A stretch of 64,000 bases of DNA from Ustulina deusta. Its lineage: Eukaryota; Ascomycota; Sordariomycetes; Xylariales; Xylariaceae. The stretch covers positions 248,001-312,000 of the forward strand of contig JAJNNX010000019.1 of assembly GCA_023159155.1 (NCBI GenBank), read 5' to 3'. A model generated the notes under the pieces. It was not told the DNA's origin and did no database searches. It saw only the letters and a program-made list of their open reading frames with translations. Below are positions 13,828-22,920 of this stretch, one piece after another (position 1 is the stretch's first letter; each line of letters opens with the position of its first letter). The position numbers and the translations under genes were made by a program.

Positions 13828-16399
13828 TTTGAAAGAGAGAGAAATCTCAAGGCCCAGGGACAAGTGCTTGGAGGCGGTTTCGGTGTATGTCAAAGGCGTA
13901 TCAGCACTTGTAATCAGACTATGCAAATTGAGGGAAAAGCGAGTCCAATAGCGAAGATCTGGTGAAGTTAGACAGGCAATTGTGGTGATTGCGAAAAAAG
14001 CTGGTGGTTTAGAGTATACTTTATAGATCTTACGTCCACATATTATATAGTTGCAAGATTATCGAAACTATAATGGGTTTCTATTTTGATTTCTCGTCCG
14101 GGTGTAATAGACGAGAATGAGGTGCGAATATCTGACTGGGATAATTAGCTGTTCCCTTCCATCCCAAGAGAGTGCGAAGGATGAATGCGAGATCCTCTCG
14201 CATGCGGACCCCGAATTAATGGATATGTCATTCGATGGTACGGCCATCAAGAGAATGCGAGCTTGAAAGCTTCCCCCGGCAATGCCAAGTTTATTCAGCC
14301 CTACAATACAGGCATAATAGGGCATGTAGGACAGATTGAGGCGCTACTCTTGTTGTTCCTCCCCACAAGCTCGGAGGATTTTCTGTCCGAACCTAGTCCA
14401 CGGTTGTGAGGCGAAGTACACTACCAAGAGCTACACCGTATTAGGAAATGATGAAATTACGTTGCGTAATACGTGTAGAGCACACTCTGTTTCAACCTCA
14501 AAGTTCCTATGAAAGATAATCAATCGCCTATTGCTAAACTGGTCATAGCTAGAATCTAAGTAGTATAAGTATGATGGTGTTGCGCAATCCATTTTCACTG
14601 GTCAAGGGCACTGAAGAAGGCATATTATCTCAAGGAAGACGACTATTGCAATTCTCCACTTATATCCCGAGTGAAAGGATGTTTTTCGAAGAATATATAA
14701 TAAAGCAAGAAATAAAGACCCAATCATTGTTATATATTGTTCATCCCGCGGCAGTACACAGACTTTCAGATTACAAGTCTCTGGGATCACCAACGAAGAT
14801 TACCAAAGGGGTGGTTGCCTCATTGCGCAGTCAAACTGGATAGCTGGATGCTATAAATAGTATGCCAAGAAACATCACGCATAGTACCTAGCAGCTCGCA
14901 TTCGCAACAGTAGGGTAAGCTTGTTTGAATGAACTAACTCTTAACGGTGCAGCAGTTCTATTCCTTCGGCTTTCTCCGCCCAACCTCACTCCTAACCGCC
15001 AGCGCTTCATTTTACTGGTGAATATGGCTGGCAGAACGCAACACACACTTGGATCCCACAATAGTCGCAACTTCTTAGAGGCTTCGCTACCACCGAGCAC
15101 TTATTGGAGATTGGGACAGTCAACACAATGGGCAAAGGCTTGGCTTTAGTGTAGGCAATTCAATTTGCGAATCTCGAGTCTCTAGTAGCTACCTGGCTGA
15201 CAAGGCGGCTAAGTGGTGCGGGGTGAGATGAGAGTGTACCTATACAGTCTATATAGAATGCTTGGCGAAAGAGCCCCTATTCGTAATCCCAACAACACTC
15301 GTTTGAATTGAATTGACGACGACGAAGGGGGAAAACCCCCCATTTCAACTTCTCAAGATTATCTTCTGCCAAGTGACTTAAGAGAACATTTCCATTTCGG
15401 CCATGATTAGCGCGTGTTGAAGTACTGTGAGTATTATCAGATGTAGTCGTCTCTATCTAGACCCTACTCAATTAATCTGCTTGCATCCAACACTGCTTAA
15501 TTTTCGCTATTAATCTTGAAGACAACTGCTAGAGTCATTGAATTCTTGTTTTGCCGAATTTTACAGTATAAAGTATCCTTTCCGGGCCAAAACCACGCCT
15601 TGGCAGCCTCTCGCATTTTCGCAGCATTGACAGGTTGTGCCTCAAAATCGCAATTACTGACACCGAATGTTATAATGTGGTTAAAAGTAGGGGTGCTAGT
15701 GCAATTGGTCATGTCAGGCGTTCTTGTTGGCCACCATTGACGGGGCTGCTGTGACTGGCACAGCCCATGCATGTTGGTTGCCAATGCATATGCAGTTGTA
15801 TCAACAGGTTGGCACGCTTTGATCGCGCCACTTTATCCCCCGGTGTCGAAGGTGCTTTTGAAATACCGCCCTTTTTAGTACTTATTTACTTAGGTAGATA
15901 TAAGGGGGAGAGCTTCTGGATTGTGAGCGTGCCAGGTGTATCCCGCGATGGGAATGAGGGGGGGTCTTTGTGATTCGCAGACTTGAGCATTTTTATCAGG
16001 CAAGGTTTTGTCTATATGAACCGACTTTTTGAATGAATGCAGAGCATATGATTCAGTCAACTTGCAGTCCCAACATAGAGACAAGGTGTGGCCATAGTCG
16101 GTTCTCTTCGGCTATACTTTGCCTACTGTTGGTATTTTATCCAACAGTTTCAACAATCACCGAGATCGGGTCGATTAAAAGCTGCAGCACCCCTACTCGT
16201 TGCTATATATACGCCGAGTCCTCGAGCCTGTCCCCCTCTCTGTTCCTGCTTCCTTTTCCCTCCTTTTTCATTGTTCAAAGTCATCAATAATCCTGTGAGC
16301 ATCCAGTATCACCGATACTTGCCATCTAAGTCCTCGAACTCTTCAACCATTCTTTGGTAATATTAGCAACTACAACACCCACGCGGTTTTCACCTCAAC
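13828..16399. other. 2.6-kb gene-free left edge of the island
   Basis: No supported gene is seen. The sequence is AT-leaning with many stops in all frames. A small imperfect inverted repeat, GGGCTG...CAGCCC, lies at about 15744-15767. A TATA-like TATATATA at 16204-16211 followed by a pyrimidine-rich leader probably belongs to the gene starting at 16400. Confidence 0.4.
16204..16211 (+). promoter_or_regulatory. TATA-like element of the 16400 gene
   Basis: TATATATA lies about 190 bases before the ATG and is followed by a C/T-rich stretch and an A-rich leader, the usual arrangement of a fungal core promoter. This is a position-based guess. Confidence 0.4.
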
Positions 16400-17248
16400 A
16401 TGTTCCCTACATCAAGCAAGCAGCAAAGTCAACCTGCTGGGGGGATCAAGAATGGGTATGATTCGTCTTCAATCCCTTCAAAGGAGTCCAACTCTAGTCG
16501 CAACTCTCTCTACTATCGCGTGGAGCTAGTCTTTATCAAGCTCCTGAAGTCAGGAAAGTTAGTTACCCAGAAAAAGGAAAGTGTTACAACCGACCTTGAC
16601 AATGTCAATGAACATTTCTACTACGACTCACCATCCCCTGGAATTGCTTGGGACAGTGATCCCAACGCCCCCGATAATACCGCTGAACATGAGGTTGTTG
16701 AGATCAAGGCTACCGGGCTTGAAGCTGCTGAGTCTCAAGCTACCGAGCTCAAGTCTTCCATACTTGAGCAATCTCCGCGCATCTCAACTCGACCAGGCGG
16801 ACGGAGCGGAGCAGGTGGGAGGCCTCATAATGACCGGGCTAGCGGGAGAGCAAATCACCCCCCAAATCAGACTACGCCTAGCTATAGCAACAGCGGCCGG
16901 CAGACCACTGCGTCACAGCCCGCGCAGGGTTATGTGGCTTCCAGTAGCTACCATGACCCAAGCTTCCCTTCTACTACAGAGCGAGCGGTCTTTCAGTACA
17001 ATGTGGCCGAAAACCACGAACCGCAAATCATAGGGGCCGACATCGCGCCAAGTTATAACGGCCCAGATGACTTACGCCCAGAAACCGCCAACTTCATTGC
17101 GCAGGATAATGTGCATTCGGGCACGGGTAGTCAGATCATCGGTCAATATGTAAGGCACGGTGCCAGGCCGAGGTGGTTCGCTGGCCAATACACCAACAAC
17201 AGGAACACGACTGGAGGCGAGCAGATTATCGGGGTCAAACTCCAATAA
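16400..17248 (+). CDS. Disordered protein with C-terminal triple QIIG amyloid-like module
   Basis: A single exon encodes 282 residues. Residues 1 to about 195 are low-complexity and probably disordered (Ser, Gln, Asn, Gly rich), apart from one short amphipathic patch YYRVELVFIKLLKSGKL near residues 38-54. The C-terminus carries three Q-I-I-G cores at Q209, Q245 and Q275. The last two lie in a repeat whose sequence style is GTGSQIIGQYV ... GARPRWFAGQY ... GGEQIIGVKL. The same module ends the neighbouring protein at 18276. The core resembles the RHIM/PP family of amyloid signalling motifs, in which such short repeats stack as a beta-solenoid and template a partner. I recognise no N-terminal enzymatic or receptor domain. 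A plausible role is a scaffold, decoy or regulator of the partner, but this is inference. I do not recognise the family. Confidence 0.72.
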   Translation: MFPTSSKQQSQPAGGIKNGYDSSSIPSKESNSSRNSLYYRVELVFIKLLKSGKLVTQKKESVTTDLDNVNEHFYYDSPSPGIAWDSDPNAPDNTAEHEVVEIKATGLEAAESQATELKSSILEQSPRISTRPGGRSGAGGRPHNDRASGRANHPPNQTTPSYSNSGRQTTASQPAQGYVASSSYHDPSFPSTTERAVFQYNVAENHEPQIIGADIAPSYNGPDDLRPETANFIAQDNVHSGTGSQIIGQYVRHGARPRWFAGQYTNNRNTTGGEQIIGVKLQ

Positions 17249-18275
17249 TGACTATGAGAGGAGCAAGCGTCGCCAAATATGACTGGTTCGTATTTAGGGT
17301 CACCTGTCTTGTACGGAGGCGTTGGCGAGCTTTTAGAAATTTGTTTGTAAGCGTACCAGTTCTCAGCTATGATTTTGGAATTACTTAACAAGGCAGTTTT
17401 CATAGGAAGTAAGTAGAGTTGGATCTCCTAACAACTTTTGGTATAGTTTTATAGCAAAATATCTAGTTATATAAGCAATTCTTATAACACCCTCAGGGTC
17501 TCGCAAGTCAAAGTGTGCGTAATTACGTCATGCATACTTGTTCTTGTGCGGATGTTAGGGTTCTCTCGTGGGTGACCTCTAATTATCGGAGCGGGTTAGG
17601 CAAACAAGGAGATGCAAATAATCATCACAAAAGAATTCCGGTGGAGACTAGATTCTACTATGTAGGGTTTAAATTTTCGGGGGGTCGGTCTACACTATTG
17701 GTTCGGGAACCGCTTGATTGCAGCATGGCGCTGCAGCTCCCCGTCAGTTATGATCCCTACCCGTCTCACTTACATACTGGTAGTAGGTACGACAAACTGC
17801 ATCACAAGGCCGAGCTTCATTTAACGCATTCGAAAAATAAAATGCCCTGCAGAGCGGGGTATCTGCAGACGCCATGCAGACACCTGACAACAATGCGGAA
17901 GTGCATTGTTGTCTTCCGGGATGAAATTCGATATTCGATGTGTTAGACACAGCTCTATAAATGTGATGCATCCCAACCAACCCTTGAAAAACCACTTGTC
18001 AGATTCACGTAGAAAGAAAACATGAAAGAAGACCCTAGAAACAAACAGGAGTAGACTGAAAGGAGGCCAGGAGTTAGCCCTTACCTTGCAAGATAAACAA
18101 CTAACCATCCCTTACGTTAGTTAACTGTGGCTTACACTTCAGCATCACATAATATTGCCCAGCGCTCATTCTGCTAATTCCTACCATTCATCCTTAAAAC
18201 AAACCAATGTACCTTTATGTTTTTATTTTATAGTTAAGAATTACCCCTATCTCCTACTTGCAACAATATTTCAAG
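17249..18275. other. 1-kb intergenic between the two QIIG-module genes
   Basis: No coding sequence is supported here. The stretch is AT-leaning and holds the 3' region of the upstream gene and the promoter of the next. I see no recognisable remnant of a third module in it. Confidence 0.4.
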
Positions 18276-18950
18276 ATGGCCGAGCCATTGGGTGCTGACA
18301 TTGCCGGAGCTGAAGCCATTCGCAACGCCTTTCAGCTATGTAAAACCATGGACGAAGGTCTTAATGCAGCCGGCGACGAGGAAAGCTATCAGCAGACCAG
18401 TCAGGAATTAATTAGCATCTTACAGCTAATACAGTCCAGTCCTCATCTACAGACGCCCGAAATCATCAGCTGTACCAATGACCTTATAGGTACTGCTAAG
18501 AGCATTTGCTCGACTTTACGCCAACGCAAAAGAAACCGCTTCATAGCATCGATAGCTTCCGCCATAAAGCATAAGAGTTACAAGGATCTATTTGCCTGCC
18601 TTGAACGTCAAAAAGCAGCATTAGCACGATGCATTTCTCAGCTAGAAGCCCATCCACCCGGTCCTTCCAGCATTGCCACCATGACCCCTCTCCAAGGGAA
18701 CACACAAGAGTCCGATACATTCCAAGTCGTTGGCATGGAAATAGGGCCAAATACGTCTATAACCGATACCGACCTTACGGGAGTTACCTCAGACTTGAAT
18801 ACCTGCAACAACATATATACTGGAAAGGGCACGCAGGTGATAGGCCAGCGAGTGCATGATGGGGCTGAACCACGACGTTTCAATGGTCACTATTCCAATA
18901 ATATACATCGGGGGGCTGGCGACCAGGTCATTGGATTTTCTCTTAAGTAA
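18276..18950 (+). CDS. Helical-domain protein with triple QxxG module (candidate HeLo-like effector)
   Basis: A single exon starting at the ATG in TTTCAAGATGG encodes 224 residues. Residues 1 to about 125 form a predicted all-alpha domain beginning MAEPLGADIAGAEAIR, with a basic stretch RQRKRNRF near residues 84-91 and amphipathic helices after it. The layout resembles the fungal HeLo-like/SesA/HELL N-terminal families, several of which are membrane-targeting cell-death domains. A linker rich in Pro, Thr and Ser follows. The C-terminus has Q-[VI]-[VI]-G cores at Q150, Q187 and Q217, and its last 46 residues are about 48 percent identical to the end of the 16400 product. A helical effector plus a C-terminal amyloid motif is the architecture of HET-S and HELLP. 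The assignment of the helical domain is by pattern only. No NLR partner is encoded in this window. Confidence 0.75.
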   Translation: MAEPLGADIAGAEAIRNAFQLCKTMDEGLNAAGDEESYQQTSQELISILQLIQSSPHLQTPEIISCTNDLIGTAKSICSTLRQRKRNRFIASIASAIKHKSYKDLFACLERQKAALARCISQLEAHPPGPSSIATMTPLQGNTQESDTFQVVGMEIGPNTSITDTDLTGVTSDLNTCNNIYTGKGTQVIGQRVHDGAEPRRFNGHYSNNIHRGAGDQVIGFSLK

Positions 18951-20065
18951 TCACATTGGAAGGTCACAGTTGTTACAACTGGTAGTTCCAGTATTGACTA
19001 TTGTTATTGCTTAAGGAGGGAAGTTCTATCTCTACCAGAAGAGTTTGCACCTGCTAGTTTATATACAGCTCGGGCCAAGGCCCGTGCGGGATCCATCCCG
19101 CCGACCAGGGTTGAGTTCCAGATGGTTCCGGGACAAAAAAGGGGGCAAAAGGGAGGGAGGGATACGACTACGTATTATTTATGTTTTCATTTTTTTATGT
19201 CAGTCCTAACGGACTTCTATAAGAGGATATTTATTTACTCCTAATTCAACAATGTTGCTATACAAAAGAGGTTGAATGGTTGAGTTTTTTTGCCTTCACA
19301 GCTACTGTATCTATACTATATTTTATCACCAGTACATCAAATACAGAAGACAGCCCACCTCGACGTAAGGAATTCTATGTATTTATAAGAGAGATATTTT
19401 GGCCGTCCTACAAACCTTCAGAGGCCCGTGCACAGGTTGCGCGTTCAGTCGTTATAAATACGTTTGCTTTGTAGGCTTCTTATAGCAGATGGATAGATTA
19501 GCATTCAAAAAATTAGGGCGGACCACTTCAAAATTGACAAGGTGTTGGCGAAATTGTACGATAATGTATAGGGGATGGGACAAAGAGGAGCAGAGCTGGA
19601 ATTTTCAGCCCTTTTCAGGCCGTAAGCAGCACATGAAGCTGACATATTGGTGGAACAGCCCCAACCCAACCACGATCCCGCGATGTGAGCAGGTGATGCT
19701 GGGTCGCGATATCAGTTACAAGGAATCAACGAGCCTTAATGGCTCTCGGGCCGGTGAGGGGCACGATCGATGTTCAGGGGGACAGAGTGATCCGGCAACG
19801 TCAAAGGGCTATTGGACGTGAAGAGAAGCAATATTTTACAACCAAAAATGTCTACCTTCACCGGATGAAAAAACACGTTTGCTTGGCAGGACAGCTTCTT
19901 TATCTACAAAGTTACACGATGGCACAATGTTATTGTTCCACCCGCCTTGCCGTCTATTATTTATTAAGCCTTCGCGGAATACTTGATTTTTCTCTGCCAA
20001 AATGCAAACATTCCAATCAACACAAAACAATTTCACAGAATAATCTCACAGAATAATCTCACACA
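18951..20065. other. 1.1-kb intergenic with possible decayed module
   Basis: No intact gene is seen. The stretch is AT-rich with poly-T runs (for example 19189-19197). Around 19740-19830 one frame reads VQGDRVIRQR, faintly like a mutated QVIGQR core. A perfect 13-bp tandem duplication lies just before the next ATG. Confidence 0.4.
20034..20059 (+). repeat. Tandem 13-bp duplication in a 5' leader
   Basis: CACAGAATAATCT occurs twice in direct tandem and ends six bases before the ATG at 20066. It lies in the presumed 5' UTR of the nucleotidyltransferase-kinase gene. It may be a slippage event or affect translation; no function is shown. Confidence 0.95.
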
Positions 20066-22147
20066 ATGCCGGAGCCCCCCAGAGCCCTACTGGGATACAA
20101 AGAATCTTTCTTGCAGATTCACCCATCCTTCATTCCAGCGGTGGTCTGCGTTTTTATAGGCGGGAGCCGTTTATACAGTCAGGAGCAGCCGGAATCGCCA
20201 CAGAACCCTCGACAGAGCGATTATGATGGTATCGTTGTCCTCAAGTCAAAGCACGAAATGTGTTCCCTCATCGCTGACAAACGCGAGCGGCAACGTCTCT
20301 TGAATATGATCGGGGTAGAGCGTGAGGAACAAGCCAATCTCTCCATCCCCCCGTCGTCTTCACCTCTATATCATGAGTTTGACGCTATCCGAATCTCGGG
20401 GTACGACGGAGCGAACATCAAGAGGGCAGTCAAACTCCTAAGCTTGGAATATTTTTCCCAAGGGAAGACATCTCTCAATATACTCTCTAGCAAAGATAGG
20501 CGTGTATTTATTGATGACAACGGGCCATCAGTAACATTACGCCAAGCAACTACTCTTGATGAGTCTGTTGTTATATCGCACGACCAATGGGTTTACACTT
20601 CGAACGAGAAACCCCGATCCGCCTTTGGGGTCATCACAGATCTACTCCTCTCCGGAGCTTGCGTTTACGGCGAAGAACCTTACGGGCAAGAGATAAAAGG
20701 TATGCTTGCAGAACACTACGCTTCCGTGGCAGGGTATTTCCCAAGTGTGAGGTCATTCGCTAAATCGCCGAAATTTTCTTCCAATTATGCAGAATGGCTT
20801 CGCCGAGAATTAGCTGAATTACACCTCACAAGCTCGAACACGAAATCCAGTCCTGGCCCAGAAGGGGTCGAGAACGTGTTCCTATTCGGTGCCACGGTTC
20901 AGACACGAGTCAATGTTGGCTTGTGCAGCTCTACGTATATTACTAGAAAGCTCCCGGCAGAGGCTGTGGAGCAATTCGACAAGGGGGAAGTTTCTATACA
21001 GGAGGGCCACAAGCCTCAGTTCTCAAACAATTCTTCCTCCTATATCGCCAGAACGAAACCCCCGGGAAAAACCTTCGATATCTTTGTCAAACAATCCGCG
21101 TATGCACAAGATGAATTACAAGGGGCCAAGATCGCCTCGCAATATTTCCCTCGAGTCTCGATCCCTCGTATGGCGAGTTCAGGTGAGCTACTCTACCAAT
21201 TTTTCCAGGGGAGCACCGAGTCGGATGTGAGGCTTTCCTATATCCGGGGCGGGCGGGTGGACACGAGTTTATTCGAAAGGCTGTTATACGTTGAGCTCGT
21301 AAAGGCCGAGGACACACTTCGTGCTTACCGGAGCACTCTATCTTGCGAAAGCAACCGCCCTGCTCACCGCCACAATATCCAGAGATTCTTTCACGATCGG
21401 TTGCTGAATGACGGACGCATGCAAGAGCATTACGGGCAGGGCATGACGTTTGGGAGCCAGACTGTCTCCCTTGACAAGTTGCTTTCGTTGCGCTGGCAAA
21501 TAAACGGTAAACTCTACCCTTCTTTGCGTGAAGCGTTCACGGAAGCTCGGGGCATGATCTCCCCTCAGTCGGCACTGATGCGCTCTTGTCCAACCGTTTT
21601 CGGGCTCGGAGACGCGCACGGCGGAAATTTGATGGTCAGTCAGTCAACCGCCAAGGGTGGCACCAACGACGTCCTCTTCATCGATCTCGAGGTGGCAGGG
21701 TTTCACCCCGTCATGCTTGATCTCGCGAAGCCTCTGTACAGTGATCTTTTCTACGAAACGCTATACCAGCGTCTTTTCCCGGACAAAGTTAACCTAGGCT
21801 TGAGATACCGTGTGAGTGTCGAAACTAACATGATCATTCTTGATTTCAAGCCTCGGATTGACTCCCTGACACAGGCAATCCTCGATATCAAACTACGATA
21901 CTTGGTGAAGCCACTCCGCGAAGAGCTCCAAGCATTAGGGGTGGATTTAGAAGATCACGTACCACTTCTATCCACTGCGTTGTTCCTATGTGCGACTGTG
22001 GCGAGAAATTTTGCGAATAATGAACAAGCATTCTTGAGCAACTTCGCAACGGGCCTTATTCTTCAGAGGGCTCGAAGTTGGCGAGAGTTCGCATCCGGGC
22101 TGGAAGAATTAGGTTTCAATCCTCGAACCGGATTAGCAATCCAATAA
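20066..22147 (+). CDS. Nucleotidyltransferase-fold plus APH-type kinase-fold fusion protein
   Basis: A single exon encodes 693 residues. The N-terminus carries a polymerase-beta-type nucleotidyltransferase signature: G32-G-S34-R followed by D52-Y-D54 in a hydrophobic strand. The C-terminal half looks like an aminoglycoside-phosphotransferase/choline-kinase fold. It has a candidate ATP-binding Lys342 (FDIFVKQ), the catalytic-loop D516-A-H-G-G-N521 and the metal-binding D540-L-E542 in FIDLEVAGF. All key residues seem retained, so both halves may be active. I do not know a characterised fungal protein with this pair of folds. The gene lies next to two QIIG-module genes, is also intronless and points the same way. 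It may modify a small molecule or a protein by NMP or phosphate transfer; the substrate is unknown. The start is the first ATG of the frame after a tandem repeat leader. Confidence 0.75.
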   Translation: MPEPPRALLGYKESFLQIHPSFIPAVVCVFIGGSRLYSQEQPESPQNPRQSDYDGIVVLKSKHEMCSLIADKRERQRLLNMIGVEREEQANLSIPPSSSPLYHEFDAIRISGYDGANIKRAVKLLSLEYFSQGKTSLNILSSKDRRVFIDDNGPSVTLRQATTLDESVVISHDQWVYTSNEKPRSAFGVITDLLLSGACVYGEEPYGQEIKGMLAEHYASVAGYFPSVRSFAKSPKFSSNYAEWLRRELAELHLTSSNTKSSPGPEGVENVFLFGATVQTRVNVGLCSSTYITRKLPAEAVEQFDKGEVSIQEGHKPQFSNNSSSYIARTKPPGKTFDIFVKQSAYAQDELQGAKIASQYFPRVSIPRMASSGELLYQFFQGSTESDVRLSYIRGGRVDTSLFERLLYVELVKAEDTLRAYRSTLSCESNRPAHRHNIQRFFHDRLLNDGRMQEHYGQGMTFGSQTVSLDKLLSLRWQINGKLYPSLREAFTEARGMISPQSALMRSCPTVFGLGDAHGGNLMVSQSTAKGGTNDVLFIDLEVAGFHPVMLDLAKPLYSDLFYETLYQRLFPDKVNLGLRYRVSVETNMIILDFKPRIDSLTQAILDIKLRYLVKPLREELQALGVDLEDHVPLLSTALFLCATVARNFANNEQAFLSNFATGLILQRARSWREFASGLEELGFNPRTGLAIQ

Positions 22148-22640
22148 TACTCAGTGTTCATTCATATGAGTATAGCTATCTAAATAGATATTAGTAATTC
22201 ACTCGGGAGTATCCCGATGATCATGGCCAGCTAATGGCATTTCAATACTACTACCATATATCACTCTATGCTAACCCAGTAACTAGATGCAGCTTTCTAT
22301 GGTCATGTCGTGCAACGTCACATAATTATCGAAAACATTCCAGATCACTCCGTATTTCCCACGTCTGCGAAGAATATAGCGCATGTTGCTCTCCGTAAGA
22401 TCGCATACCAAACACTATGTTTTGCGAACATGCAACATATTTCGAGGTCCTTTTTTGGTAACACATGCCGAGTTGTCAAGGTGTTTAAAAACGACAAGAT
22501 TGCTTGTAAACATTGCCAGAGGATGATATATATAAGAGGAAGCTTTTTTCTTCACCTTAATACCCCCAACATTGACCCACAAGTTTTCAACCCAAAGCTT
22601 CTCCAACTGCCGACACGCACACAGAAACAACAGACGAGAA
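22148..22640. other. Intergenic with core promoter of the small membrane protein
   Basis: No gene is supported within this stretch except that a TATATATAAGAGG element at about 22528-22539 stands about 105 bases before the next candidate ATG, with a C- and A-rich leader between. Confidence 0.45.
22527..22539 (+). promoter_or_regulatory. TATA box of the small membrane-protein ORF
   Basis: The sequence TATATATAAGAG is a strong TATA match followed by a CT-rich and then A/C-rich leader ending in ACGAGAAATG. It is the main reason to believe that the 71-codon ORF downstream is transcribed. Confidence 0.5.
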
Positions 22641-22856
22641 ATGAAAGTTCCTACAACTGTCACTACTGCAGCACAATCCGTTTCGGATTCCCTTGAAAAA
22701 TTTACTCAGACTGTGGTCGTTTCGATAATCATTCTAATCTGCCTTCGCAGGTCGAAGGCGAAAGGGGAGAGAGGTGACACAACTCCTGCGCCTCCTGAAA
22801 ATGGATCTGCGGGAGGGAGAGATGAGCCGGGGAGTGATGGCGATTTGAGCACATAG
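22641..22856 (+). CDS. Small single-pass membrane protein candidate (71 aa)
   Basis: The ORF begins at an ATG with A-rich context and encodes 71 residues. It starts MKVPTTVTTAAQSVSDSLEK and has one hydrophobic segment (about residues 24-37, TQTVVVSIIILICL) followed by basic RRSKAKGER, then a Gly-, Glu- and Asp-rich tail. This predicts a short membrane segment with a positive flank. No family is recognised. The C-terminal coding end lies inside a 24-bp sequence that is repeated 66 bases downstream. A strong TATA box and leader support expression. Its location after the amyloid-module genes and the NTase-kinase gene makes a link possible but unproven. It could also be a chance ORF. Confidence 0.42.
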   Translation: MKVPTTVTTAAQSVSDSLEKFTQTVVVSIIILICLRRSKAKGERGDTTPAPPENGSAGGRDEPGSDGDLST

Positions 22857-22920
22857 ACGGACTAGGTAGGTGGTCTAGATCAAGTAAACAACAGTAGGAG
22901 TGATGGCGATTTGAGCACAT
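22831..22920 (+). repeat. Direct 24-bp repeat pair (22831-22854 and 22897-22920)
   Basis: The sequence beginning GGAGTGATGGCGATTTGAGC occurs twice, exactly, 66 bases apart. The first copy covers the end of the small ORF, including the first base of its stop codon. The second lies in non-coding sequence. A short duplication or a footprint of an excision event could explain it. Confidence 0.9.

Noticed and set aside
14571..14843. 90-codon plus-strand frame in the left edge of the island
   Set aside because: AT-rich sequence with no recognisable domain or promoter.
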